From: Macrothele yani
Lineage: Eukaryota; Arthropoda; Arachnida; Araneae; Macrothelidae
Assembly: GCA_039090855.1 (NCBI GenBank)
Contig: CM077013.1
Coordinates: forward strand, 139,707,240-139,771,239
Reading direction: 5' to 3'
DNA length: 64,000 nt
Shown here: in pieces, positions 9,740-20,086 of the stretch
How the letters are laid out: each line of letters begins with the position of its first letter
Numbering within the stretch: the first letter of the stretch is position 1
Translations under genes and position numbers: made by a program
Notes under the pieces: generated by a model
The model's database searches: none
What the model saw: only the letters and a program-made list of their open reading frames with translations
What the model was told of the DNA's origin: nothing

Positions 9740-10795
9740 AAGTGCCGCGATTCCTACTTGGACGTTGGGTTCGTTGAGACCAGTAACAACAAACCACAGT
9801 GCGTAATTTGCGGCAAAGTGTTGCCAAACAGTGCGATGTTCCCATCAAAAATGCGCCGCCATTTTGAGGGGGCCCAGCCAGAATGCCAGGGCAAACCGAC
9901 TGATTTCTTCAGAAGGAAGTGCGATGAACTTTCACAAGTTCAGAAAATTATATCTTATCACTGAAAAACAGTTAACAAAAAGGACCAAGTTGCTCAACTG
10001 GCGACGCTCATGCCATCGCTTAAAACCTTATGAAGCCTTGAGTAAAATACGCAGTTTATTGTATGCTGGATGCAAAAGCCACGAAACTAGTAGGCACAGT
10101 TCCTCTGTCAAATAACACAATCTCGCGAAGAATCAGGGACTTAGCAGAGGAAGTGGAAGCTACTTTACTTTCACGAATAAAATGCACTAAAATTTCGCTC
10201 CGAATGGATGAATCAACTCATGTGGCCGGATTGGCAATTTTAATAGTATTTGTGCGCTACCAGTACTTGGAGTCTTTTCAAGAGGATCTGCTTCTGTGCA
10301 AACCGTTCCCGACAAGTGGCACTGAAATTTTCTAATTAGTAGACGCATTTTTTACTTTTACAGTGAGTGGCATCCCAAGGGACAAGTGCGTTGATGTGTG
10401 CACAGACGGCGCAAAGGCTACGACTGGTGTTATCTCAAGAATAAAACAAATAGTCAAGGAGTGCAGCAGTAACCACTGAGTCCTCCTCTGCCATGCCCTT
10501 GCTGTGAAAAAAATGCCTCCCTCCCCAAAAGAAATCTTGGACGAAAGCGTAATAATAATTAATTTTATCAAATCACGACCTAAGAATACAAAGCTATTCA
10601 AAAAGCGGTGTGATGACATGGGGAGTCTGCATACGCCTTTACCTCTTCACACAGAAATAAGGTGGCTTTCTCGTGGCAAACCTTTGACTCAGCACTTCGA
10701 AATGAGGGCTGAAGTTAGAACCTTCCTCATTGACGACTTTGCTTTAGGAGACAGGTTGTGTGATGAGCGTTGGCTCATGAAACTGGCATTATAGA
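9740..10795 (+). pseudogene. hAT-type (ZBED/FAM200-like) transposase pseudogene
   Basis: Successive open frames in different registers read as one protein. They are a C2H2/BED-like finger with CVICGKVLPNSAMFPSKMRRHF (9780-9870), then NNTISRRIRDLAEEVEATLL and KISLRMDESTHVAG (10090-10220). DVCTDGAKATTGVISR (about 10395-10440) and EIRWLSRGKPLTQHFEMR (10648-10705) follow. These match the layout of the hAT-derived ZBED5/FAM200/SCAND3 group, whose active transposase uses a D-D-E catalytic triad. At least three frameshifts and an in-frame stop after ECSSNH break it, and the C-terminal dimerisation region is missing. No terminal repeats were found. Confidence 0.75.
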
Positions 10796-11244
10796 AATTT
10801 TGAAAAAAGTTAATAATTTAAGGTGGACGTCAACTAATTTTGCTTCCTATACTTCCAATGGAAAAACTTTTGTACACATTTCCTTCACAATTAGTGTGTT
10901 CGCAAGAATGAAAATTTGAACATCGATTAAAATAACTTCAAGTTATAACTTGGAATACTTAATATTTTCTAAAACATAGCCATAATTATATTAAAAATCA
11001 TTAACTTTTCCTTTGGTGGTGTTGAAACCAGAAAACAGATGGCGCGACCTGTACTTTGATGACGTCAGTAGACAAACAAATGTTGGATTGCATAATTAAG
11101 GTTATGTTTTAGTAAAATACGAAAATTTGATGAAAATTGAAAATTTGTGGATCATTTTAAAAGGCAAGGTAGCAGATAAATAGCCGTCAAATTCCCAATC
11201 TTTGATTGACGTGATGAAGTATGTGTGGTGCAAAGACATTTCAA
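10796..11244. other. AT-rich spacer, nothing recognised
   Basis: No similarity or repeat structure seen; it could include degraded parts of the neighbouring hAT or Helitron copies. Confidence 0.4.
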
Positions 11245-12125
11245 GTGACTACTGTATGTCCCTCATTGAGAGTATGCCACATCTTAACTGTCGGTGCAGA
11301 AAACTTTCCTGACGCAAATTCAATCCCACATGTTTGTAAGTTTGACCCTGGTATTTATTGATCGTTGTAGAAAAAGGTAGTTTAATAGGAAACTGTAATC
11401 TTTCGCACGTGAAAGGCAAGTCCGTCGGAATCATCGGGATCATGGGTATATGTGTCATTTCTCCAGCAGCTGACCCAGTTAGTATAATGACATCAATAAT
11501 ATTTTTATGCAGCGCTGTGACCTGTAATCTTGTGCCATTGCACAGGTTTGGAGGATTGAGGTTCCGTAATAATGTTATAGGAATGCCAACTTTCAATTTG
11601 AGACAGTGCGGTGGAAGTCCTGAAGGATTTAAGGAATTTTAAATTCATGTGGATAATGCACTGTCTTCCAAGATAGCAACAGTATCGATCGATGTGTAGA
11701 CTTTGTATTCGCTGGGCAGTTTTTGCGAAATAGCATCGTTTATTTGATCAACACATGCATTCTTTGGAGGTACAATAGTTCATTCACACATTCAGTTTTA
11801 ACTTCTTTGAACAAATTTTCTACATTAGGATAAATTTTGTCAACTAATTTATTAATAGATCTTACAATGCTTTCCAGTTTACTACGTACTAGAATCAAAC
11901 CATTCTGATTAGGTACTTTGCCATCACCTACATGTAGTAACTGTGTATAAAACTGGATATCTCCGCCTCCTGAATGAGCTCTCATATTTGTTTGTAAATG
12001 GAGCGCTTCAATATTATTCCACATCAGGAAAAACATTCCTTACATTATGGAGAACTACATTCTTTCACTTTGGGTGTGATCAGGTTTTATGTAAACAGAT
12101 AGGAACGACACACGGTAAATTGAAA
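11245..12125 (-). pseudogene. Helitron Rep/helicase fragment (Pif1-like helicase C-terminal part)
   Basis: The minus strand from about 12036 down to 11740 encodes WNNIEALHLQTNMRAH and a QLLHVGDGKVPNQNG stretch. From 11596 to 11249 it gives [40 protein letters not shown] and [12 protein letters not shown]. These are motifs of the Pif1-type helicase of Helitrons, in the right order; the last is the motif VI region, usually AMTINKSQGQ. The two parts are in different frames with a gap, and the N-terminal Rep nuclease is absent. Helitrons move by rolling-circle replication; this copy is dead. Confidence 0.8.
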
Positions 12126-12224
12126 ACTACTTGAAAGCGACCTGATTAGGTAGTACAGCCAAAAATAATAAAAAATAATAAAATAATAATAAAAAATAAA
12201 CAAAATAGCCTATGTCCACCCCAA

Positions 12225-12313
12225 AGAAATAAGCTTCCCTACGGTGAAAGAATTATCCAAATCGGTTCAGTAGTTTTCAAGATTACCTGAAACACACAAA
12301 GTTTCTCTCTTTA
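12225..12313. repeat. Terminal fragment of an interspersed repeat
   Basis: CGGTGAAAGAATTATCCAAA, then TCGGTTCAGTAGTTTTCAAG and CACACAAAGTTTCTCTCTTT make up a block of the kind that closes several arthropod interspersed repeats (from memory). It ends exactly at the TA where the Tc1 at 12316 is inserted. It may be the end of the Helitron remnant on its left. Confidence 0.4.
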
Positions 12314-12315
12314 TA

Positions 12316-13551
12316 CACTGGATGGCCACTTTATTATGACCACCTGACAGTTTTAAGCAAATGAGCCATGGCTGCACGCTGTTGCCACCAAAGGGCGAGG
12401 CTAGTATAAAAAGGGAAAGCTTAGTGTTTTCGACAGTAGTAGAAATGATTTTTGGGTGACGAGATGGGAAAAAAATTCGATTTGACGGACTTTCAACGTG
12501 GGATGCTTGTAGGAGCTCGAAGCCATGGAGCGAGTATCACCGAAACCGCCGCATTCGTGAAATGTTCCAGAGCAGCTGTTGCTAAAGTTTTTAAAGACTG
12601 GACTGTCAGCCAAAAAACTGGGTCTCTACGTGCAACGTTTGGTCGTCATCGACTAGTGACTGCTCATGCGGAACGGAGAGTGCCCAGACTGGCAACAGAC
12701 AACAGAAGGGCAACAGTGCAGCAAATTACAGACCATCTTAATGAAGGATCCCCTCAAATGATCTCTGCACGCACTGTTCGCCTTACACTGCATCGGATGG
12801 GATATATATAAAGGTGTTCGAGCAGCCGTAGGCCTGCTCGAACACCTTTGCTGTCTGCAATTAACAAGAGAAAACGTCTCCAGTTTGCACAGGAGGCCAA
12901 GGATTGGACAGTAGATAATTGGAAACAAATTATGTGGTCCGATGAATCACGTTTTCAGTTGCACCATGTCGATGGCAGAGTGAGAATTTGGCGGAAACAG
13001 CACGAAAGCATGGACTCCAAAATCATTGCTACAACCCTTCAAGCTGGTGGGGGCAACGTTATGGTTTGTGGAATGTTTTCCAGGTATGCTTTGGGCCCTT
13101 TAATTCGTGTTGATCAACGTCTGACTGGCATATCATATCTAACCATCGTTGCGGACCAAGTGTATCCTGTCATGTGAATGGTTTATCTCAATGGCGATGG
13201 CTACTTTCAACAAGATAATGCGTCCTGTCATAGTGCTCGTATTGTACAGGATTGGTTTCAGGAACATGCCGATGAGTTTACTTTGCTTAGGTGGCCCCCA
13301 CAATCTCCAGATCTCAACCCCATTGAGAGTTTGTGGGATGAAGTTGAACGAGAAATTAGACAGCTGGATCCACAACCCTGCAATCTCACACTCCAGGAAA
13401 GTGCTATTCATCAAGAATGGTCTCAGATTCCACAAACCACCTATCAACATCTCGTGGAGTCCATGCCACGAAGAATCGATGCAGTATTAATGGCAAAAGG
13501 TGGCCCAGCGAAGTACCGAGGGGGTGCTTATTATAAAGTGGCAACTCAGTG
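12316..13551 (+). mobile_element. Tc1-like DNA transposon, complete ends
   Basis: Imperfect inverted ends of about 29 bp match: CACTGGATGGCCACTTTATT at the left, and CACTGAGTTGCCACTTTATA on the complement of the right. The left flank is TA; the right reads CA, one change from the expected TA duplication. The 1.24-kb size and central transposase fit the family. Confidence 0.9.
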
Positions 13552-13564
13552 CATATTAGTATAG
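12452..13564 (+). pseudogene. Tc1-like transposase with two in-frame stops
   Basis: One reading frame runs through the whole gene but is broken by TAA at 12809-12811 and TGA at 13175-13177. N-terminal HTH region: KKFDLTDFQRGMLVGARSHG and AAFVKCSRAAVAKVFKDW. Catalytic part: WSDESRFQLH (first Asp), QQDNASCHSARI (second Asp) and SPDLNPIESLWDE (Glu). By my count 36 residues separate the second Asp and the Glu, rather than the 34 of classical Tc1. The enzyme would cut and paste the element at TA sites. Except for the stops it is well preserved. The last codons run into the right terminal repeat. Confidence 0.9.
12810..12849. repeat. Perfect 16-bp inverted repeat inside the Tc1 transposase gene
   Basis: The arms AAAGGTGTTCGAGCAG (12810-12825) and CTGCTCGAACACCTTT (12834-12849) enclose an 8-nt loop CCGTAGGC. 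It sits immediately after the first premature stop. Confidence 0.9.
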
Positions 13565-14992
13565 ATTATATAATGACACCAGAAGAAAATGAATTGTTAA
13601 AACCAAACCGGTAAAATAGAAAACATTTTTAACCCCATTATGTAGTTACCTAGACACGATATCATTTCGGGTCATTGAAATAATACTTCAATACTCCAGT
13701 GTAGGCCTGTCAACGACGGGTAAGCACATGTTTATACAATAATGAGAAACGTCATCGTTAAATTCATATACAAGTAGTTGTAAAAATTAATGGGGATATT
13801 ACGAAAATTTTGTTGTTGGTGACCAACCTTATACACTGCCCTTAAATAATTCCACAGTTTTTTTTTAATAATTGTGTGTTTTATTACGTATAACGTAATT
13901 ATCTTTTTCGTGCAGAGATATTGGTTCTACTTTATGTCTAAACCATTAGATAAGAACGATGCAACACTTCCTAATTAAATCTTTACGGCCAGACGGAACA
14001 TAAGACAGAAGTCAACTTACGGTAATTCTTTTTTATCCCACCATTATATCAATAGCACAATAGCGCCCTCCGAAATCTAGCGTAATTCACATCAGCCACA
14101 TATCCACACCAGCAACTGTTATCTCGTCCTTTTATCTATCGTTCTTATCTCATACATTCATACATCACGTTCACTCTGACCTCAAATGTTGCCAACCTCA
14201 TTGTCGTTTGAGGGAAAAAATATAACTTTACGTTTGGAAGTATAAGCAGAGAAAACTCAAATTTGCCTAGAAAAAGAAACTAAAAATGAAAGCTAATTTA
14301 GAATATACGTCACATACGATTCGTGATATATGACAAGGAAAAATTTTAGTGACAAGTTTTTCACCCGTGTAGGGCACGAGTTACGGACTACTAAATTTAA
14401 ATACCTCAGAGAGATTTCGCGATACTGAAGTTGTTAACTACTTACATGCAATTTCGTAATTTCTTATTTTCGCCTTTCTTTTGTTATTTATTATTAATTC
14501 TCATCAGTTAGGTATTTAAATGTGCTAATGTAAAACACCCAAACAGGAAATAGAACGCTCCAAAATAAGAAATATAGATGTACGTGTTTATTAGATATGT
14601 ATCAATTAAAAGAAACCTGTGTGAATTGCTTTCAGAGATTCCTTTCGTTATTTCTACAAGAGGTTACCCAACCATGAAAGACGGGATGAGCACTGCATAC
14701 GACACGATAATTTTTTTCCTTTACTGAATACAAATTACTCAAATGCTTTTTTTAACATTCTCTTATATTCTTTTACTATTTACTTCTTCCTTTTGTGCAT
14801 CCACGGTCTGCTGAATAGCGGGCGCTCCTGTCAGCGTTGAGACTCGTTAAAACTAAATATTTCTCTCGAAATTTTGTTACTTAAATTTTAATGGTTTCGG
14901 ATCAGGAAAGTTGAACTCAAAGAAGGATGTTTCAAACAGAACATTTAAAAGTGCAATCTACATAAAACAAATGCAACTTCCAGAATCGAATA
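13552..14992. other. AT-rich intergenic sequence, nothing recognised
   Basis: About 1.4 kb without similarity to the element families here, long open frames, tandem repeats or obvious terminal repeats. It may be unique host sequence or very old repeats. Confidence 0.4.
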
Positions 14993-15289
14993 CAGGGGGA
15001 CTCATAAAGAAGTATACAGTTTCAACGCACTATAAAACAAGAACAATGTAAGATATTTTATGTTACCTATAAATAGAATTGTAGGGGAATGTTTTAAGTT
15101 TTTTTAGAGACAGTCACAGATGTTCTATGTGTGCACTCTTAGTCACACGACACACATCGAGTCGGTAATCCATTTCCGCCCAAACGCGAGGTAAGATATC
15201 TGAATCAAGTGCAGTGATAGTGGCTGTGATACGCTTTTTCAGCTCCGCTAGATCAACAGGAAGGGGAGGGGCGAATGCCTTGTCCTTTA

Positions 15290-16406
15290 CGTACCCCTAC
15301 AGAAAAAAGTCACAAGGTGCTAAGTCAGGACTTCTGGGTGGGCATTGGGTCAGTGGCATGTTGTAGTCCGCGGCTCGTGCAATCCATCGGTGAGGAAGAT
15401 GTTCATCGAGATAATTTCGCACGTCGCCTAACCAGTGCGGTGGTGCACCATCCAATCGGAGAATAAAGTTGTCACTGTCGTCCTGCAACTGTCGCATCAA
15501 CCAAAAACTTTTTTTTTTTTTTTTGGATTGGAGGTTTAACGACCACCGTGAGCAACTCAATGGGCTATAAGCAGTCGCCCGTCCCTAATTTAGGGTCACT
15601 GGTTCCAGGGAAGGGAGAGAGCCAGTGCCGTAAGACAAACACAACATCCATGCCTCACCGGGTTCGAACCCGGACCCCTTTCAGACGAATGATCAGAGGC
15701 CATCGCTTAGACCACTGCGCCACCGGGGCTGCCAACCAAAGACTTAACATATTCAGAAAAGAGCCTCCCGTGATAGATTTCTCGTGAAAAAAGAAGGGGC
15801 CGTACACTTTCTTTTTGGACACAGCACAGAACACATTTAGCTTAGGGGAATCTCGCACGTGTTGTGCTGTAAATCTGGGATTCTACGTTCCCCAAAAGCG
15901 AATGTTGTGCTTGTTTACCTGACCACTCTCGTGAAATGTAGCTTCATCGGTGAATACTAAGTGATTGACAAAATCGTCATTTTCAAAACAGTGCTGCATT
16001 TGGGCACAAAATTCAAAGCGCTTTGTCTTTTCAAAGTCAGTGAGATTTTGCAACATCTGCACTTTGTATGGAATCATTTTCAGCTTTTTTCTCAAAATTC
16101 TCCAGACAGTGGGCTGTGAAATCTGCACTTCACGACTCACCCTCCGCGTTGATTTTCCCTGGGCTTCGTTGAGCGGTGGTGCAAACACTATGGACGACTT
16201 CTTCCGATACACGCGGTCATCCGGGACTTTTAAGTTTGCACAAGAAAGCCCGTAGTTTCACATTTTTTATACCAATCGTAGATAGATTTTCTGGTTAGAG
16301 GTTCTTTTCCGAATCGTGATCGAAAATGCCGTTGCACAACAGTTGCAGATTCCGTTTTGCTCAATTCAAGAACACAAAACGCCTTCTCCACTGCAGACGC
16401 TGCCAT
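15290..16406 (-). pseudogene. DUF4817-type mariner-family transposase, split and frameshifted
   Basis: Minus strand. Start MAASAVEKAFCVLELSKTES (about 16406), then HFRSRFGKEPLTRKSIYDWY, the DUF4817 HTH domain. VSREVQISQPTVWRILRKKL and LVFTDEATFHESGQVNKHN (first catalytic Asp, about 15930) follow. Below the SINE come FILRLDGAPPHWLGDVRNYL (second Asp) and PPRSPDLAPCDFFL, where the third Asp is expected. The second and third Asp are about 46 residues apart by my count, longer than in mariner proper (34). An in-frame stop follows ETTGFLVQT, a frameshift lies near 16210 and the SINE interrupts the middle, so the gene is dead. Confidence 0.85.
15509..15732 (-). mobile_element. tRNA-derived SINE inserted in the mariner-like element
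   Basis: Same family as 6679-6912. The 11-bp flanking duplication is CAACCAAAAAC (15498-15508) against CAACCAAAGAC (15733-15743), one mismatch. The poly(A) tail appears as poly(T) at 15509-15524. Confidence 0.92.
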
Positions 16407-16739
16407 TTTGACTGACTATTGACGTGACATGCGCGCTATCGCCTACGTCACTTCTCTCAGTAGCGGGACACAAACTTTATGACTACATCTACCTAGCGGT
16501 TTGCAGTTGTGGTCCGTGTCTTCAACTGTTACTGTTTCACAGCATCTGGAAACCGTATACTTCTTTATGAATCAGGGTGTATGCAGATCTAGGCCAGATA
16601 ATGCGAAAAGGGATTACTGAAGACATAAGGTAATTCAATTGCGAACCAGTGAAAAGAGCAATTTAAACAAGCTTAAGCCAAAATAAAACGAAATGTCATC
16701 TCATTAATGGAAGAAAACAAATTAATGCATTCAGAAAAT

Positions 16740-17005
16740 AAAATAAAAACTCTACTGCAACAAAAAATAGAGGAGATATTATTTTAACCATAAAGAAATA
16801 TATAGGCACCAAAGTCCCTCACGACAGAAGGTGTCCATGCAGATGAGAACCGAAAACGGGGAAGATGGAATTAAGTGTGCATAATACAATAGCCCAGAGA
16901 AGAAACCGAAAACAAGTGTTTATTAGATGCCTTATTGAAAAGACGATTCCTGGTGACTGGAACAACAGGAAATAAAAGAGATATTATTTAAAGCATAAAG
17001 AAATA
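16740..17005 (+). pseudogene. RTE LINE fragment, tandemly duplicated piece
   Basis: AGAAGGTGTCCATGCAGATG, then GGGGAAGATGGAATTA and ATGCCTTATTGAAAAGACGA, then CCTGGTGACTGGAACAA. These correspond to the region around the GKAPGEDGIT and PEDWNNA motifs of the 2329-4200 ORF, much decayed. The beginning of a second copy (GAGATATTATTTAAAGCATA, from about 16976) follows and is interrupted at 17005 by a Tc1, resuming at 18681. Confidence 0.7.
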
Positions 17006-17095
17006 CACTATATCTACCAACAAGTAATTGGAAACCTCTGCAATCGACGATATCTGCGGTCCTGATACACGTCACGGCCGCCGCCGTTAAATATC

Positions 17096-18617
17096 ATGTG
17101 GGAAACAACAACGCAACCAGTCGCATGCAAGATGCCACGCAGTTCGGAGCTCTCTGATTTCGAGAAAGGTGTAATCGTCGGGCATCACAGAAATGGCCGA
17201 TCCATACGTGACATATCCAGCGAGTTGAAGCACCCAAAATTGACAGTGGCCTACGTGATTGGCAACTGGAAGATGAGAGGTGACTGTCGGAATGTACCCC
17301 GACCTGGCAGACCCACAAGACTGGGAGTTAGAGGCCGACGGGTGCTGGCCAGAGAAATTCGGAAGAACCGCACCAAATCGATGGGTCACATCCGCGAGGA
17401 GTTTCAACAGGCATCCGGGAGTGTTCTTTCGATGAATACCATCCGTAAGGAAGCCCATCTGCTCGGTTATCATGGACGTGCTGCCGCCCACAAGCCTTTG
17501 ATCACCAAGTCCAATAGAGCTGCTCGGCTAACGTGGTGCAAAGAACGTCGAAAATGGACCGTTGAACAGAGGAAACAGGTTCTCTGGAGCGACGAATCAA
17601 GGTTCACCCTCTACCTTTGAATGGCAGGGTCTGGGTTTGGCGTTTGCCTGGAGAACGCCTCCTGCCGGAATGCATTGTGCCAACTATGAAGTTTGGCGGG
17701 GGTCGAATTATGCTATGGTGGTTGTCTCTCCTGGTATGGCACGGTACCCTTGGTCGCAATTCCTGGTAGATTCAACGCCGAGACCTACTGCACCATTTTG
17801 GATCGTCAATAAAACCAAACCGTCGATACACGATTAAAACTCATAGTTACAGTAAAAACTCCCCACAAGTACATGGCAAACTTCACTAAACGCTAAAAGA
17901 AGTATATACAAGTTAAAAACACAACAGCCAGAGTGACACTTCTCAAGAGGAACTGTATTCACCATTTTTGCAGTCGTTATTTTTCCTTCCTGTAGACCTG
18001 CCTCCCGTTGGGTTGTGCAGGCACTAAAACAAATTCTTTAATGTCTACTTACGTCATTCCCATTCTGCGCATTGGGTATATAAGGGGGTTGGCACAACGT
18101 ATTATACAAGTTTAGTCTGAGGATGGGACCATAGTGCGTTCTTGAAAGATCTTACAACATTTTTAACTTGTATATACTTCTTTTAGCTATTAGTAAAGTT
18201 TGTCATGTACTTGTAGGGAGTTTTTACTGTAACTATGAGTTTTAATCGTGTATCGACGGTTAGTTTTATTGACGTATATTTTCTACACGTAATCATCGTT
18301 TTGACCATTTTGGATGACCATGCGCTTCCTACGTTGTTGCGAGGTCCACCCTGGCTTTGTATGGTGACAATGGGGTTAATCGAATGGACTGGCCTGCGCA
18401 GAGTCCGGACCTTAACCCTATCGAGCACCTCTGGGACGAGTTGGAGCGTCGACTTAAGGGGTGCCCCAACCGTCCGAAATCGGTGAAGGAACTGACCTGC
18501 CTTCTCCAAGCCGAATGGAAGAAAATATCACTAGCCGTCGTACAACACCTGGTTGAGTGTATGCCCCGGAGGGTCGCAGCTGTAATCGCAGCTCGTGGTG
18601 GCTCGACCAACTATTGA
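17096..18617 (+). pseudogene. Tc1-like transposase, frameshifted and interrupted
   Basis: The first block (17096-17620) has the HTH with LSDFEKGVIVGHHRNGRSIR and the linker NVPRPGRPTRLGVRGRR, then [35 protein letters not shown] with the first catalytic Asp, and then a frameshift. The second Asp region is not legible on either side of the inserted element at 17804-18303. The last block (18357-18617) has NRMDWPAQSPDLNPIEHLWD with the catalytic Glu, and MPRRVAAVIAARGGSTNY at the C-terminus. It cannot make an active enzyme. Confidence 0.88.
17804..18303 (+). mobile_element. Inverted-repeat element with TATA box and hammerhead-like core (possible Penelope-like LTR unit)
   Basis: It is flanked by a 12-bp direct repeat ACCATTTTGGAT (17792-17803 and 18304-18315). 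The left arm (17804-17917) and right arm (about 18160-18272) are inverted copies of about 113 bp. Between them lie GGGTATATAAGGGGG (about 18076) and CTGAGGATGGGACC...TTCTTGAAAGATCTTAC (about 18117-18156). A tail of about 31 bp follows the right arm. The 44028-44337 element has the same parts in the same order. Penelope-like elements have variable target duplications and hammerhead motifs in their LTRs, hence the suggestion. No protein is encoded. Confidence 0.55.
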
Positions 18618-18680
18618 AGGTGAATAAACTTCGTTTTCCTTTGCTATCACAGGTGTCCAATTACTTGTTGGTAGATAGTG

Positions 18681-18891
18681 TATATAGGCACCAAAGCTCC
18701 TCCAGTCCTCCCGGCAGAAGTTGTCCATGCAGAGAAGAACCGAAAACAGGGAAGACTTATAAGGAAGATGGAATTTACACTGTACAAAAAGCCAGCAAAG
18801 AAATGGAAATTACCAAGTTTTTACTAGATGCCTCTTTGAAGGAATGATTCCTGGTGACTGGAAATACAGTAAAGTGATCCTACTACATAAT
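18681..18891 (+). pseudogene. RTE LINE fragment, continuation
   Basis: It resumes with TAGGCACCAAAGCTCCTCCA and CAGAAGTTGTCCATGCAGAG, then TTCCTGGTGACTGGAAATAC and GTGATCCTACTACATAA. The last corresponds to the MILLHKKGD motif region. It is cut at 18891 by repeat B and resumes at 23773 (GAGATCTCAGGAATTACAAA, the DLRNYRP motif). Confidence 0.75.
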
Positions 18892-19238
18892 AATTTAGTA
18901 AAATCATACAATGCATTGATTGTGATACGCTTTCCAAGATACCAGGAATTATTACCCAACTTACTACTCAAGTTATAAGGATAATGGCTGTGGGATAAAT
19001 CTCGCTCCTGTGCCCTGACCTTTGACCCCATTTCGATTATATTCAACAAAACTGGTTCAGTATATCTCCGGAACAACATACTAAAGTTATGTTGCAATCG
19101 AAGGATTTTTAGTCACGTTATGAGAATACTGGCTGTGGAATAAATCTCGCTCCGGTTCCTTGACCTTTGAACCCATTTCGATGACTTTAAACAGAATTGG
19201 TTCAGTGTACCTCCGGAACAACATACTAAAGTTTTGTC
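18892..19238. repeat. Repeat B, left part
   Basis: It starts AATTTAGTAAAATCATACA as at 8986. Two monomers carry TGACCTTTGACCCC (19016-19029) and TGACCTTTGAACCC (19161-19174). It is interrupted after ACATACTAAAGTTTTGTC by the LINE at 19239. Confidence 0.85.
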
Positions 19239-20086
19239 TTTCAGAATCGCTTTATTGTACAACTAGTAGTATACAATAAAATAGGGTATAAAACATGAGC
19301 AAAGGATTTAAGACACGCGGACAAAATCACAGGCAATAAACATAGGGCATACATGGGGAGAACTATAGATAACGAAATAGAAATCTTGGGCACTTGTATT
19401 ATGAAAATACTGAGTATATACAATAACACTAGGACTGAGAACAGGAGCTAATATCAAGGCAATAGCGCGGAAAAGTCACATGAAATTGCATGAGCATTCA
19501 TGCTAAAAGAAACACACATAATGAACGCGTGGGCTCGCAGGCCACACTCAAGAAACGAGGAAAACAATAGGAAAGTACGAGGAATGATACACTAAATGGT
19601 ACATATGAATGCAGGGCAAACTAACAAGAGTATACATAAAATTCGGGCACATACGTGCTATAGGTGATGTCACTTTAGTAAACGAATAAGCATGAGCAAA
19701 AAAAAAAAAGAAACCAATATAGCACATACAAAACCGGGCAGTACACAGGTAGAACATGGAGTATGCACAAGGTAAGGCGAAACATTAGAACATGGGCACG
19801 CAGGCCGCACTCATAGAACAGGAGCAGCATAATACAAGAAGTACATAGTGAGCGACAGGCCATAGCATGGGATTATGACACTATAACAGGAAGAACATGA
19901 AGTATGCATAAGATAAGGAAGATACAATACAACGTAGGCCTTACTTGTAGAACAGGAGCAACACAATACAACAAGATAATAATAAACACCAGAAATAATA
20001 CACGTAAAGTTCAAACGATGGGTGCAGGACGAATCCGAAAACTAGAATGATAGTACATAAAACGCCTAGGCAGGAACAAAATCAGA

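Larger units (their letters stand above)
14993..16579 (-). mobile_element. mariner-like (DUF4817-type) DNA transposon
   Basis: The inverted ends share TCATAAAGAAGTATAC: CAGGGGGACTCATAAAGAAG at the left, and CACCCTGATTCATAAAGAAG on the complement of the right. Both flanks are TA (14991-14992; 16580-16581). A SINE at 15509-15732 splits it. Without the SINE it is about 1.36 kb. Confidence 0.88.
17006..18680 (+). mobile_element. Tc1-like transposon inserted in RTE fragment, carrying its own insertion
   Basis: The ends CACTATATCTACCAACAAGT and (complement of right) CACTATCTACCAACAAGTAA are inverted repeats of about 28 bp. Both flanks are TA (17004-17005 and 18681-18682), and the RTE sequence continues across. 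Length without the 500-bp insertion at 17804-18303 is about 1.18 kb. Confidence 0.92.

Noticed and set aside
17804..18303. DIRS-type or plain MITE classification
   Set aside because: No tyrosine recombinase is present, and target duplications of 12 and 16 bp in the two copies do not fit DIRS elements (none) or TA/TTAA MITEs; left as possible Penelope-like unit.
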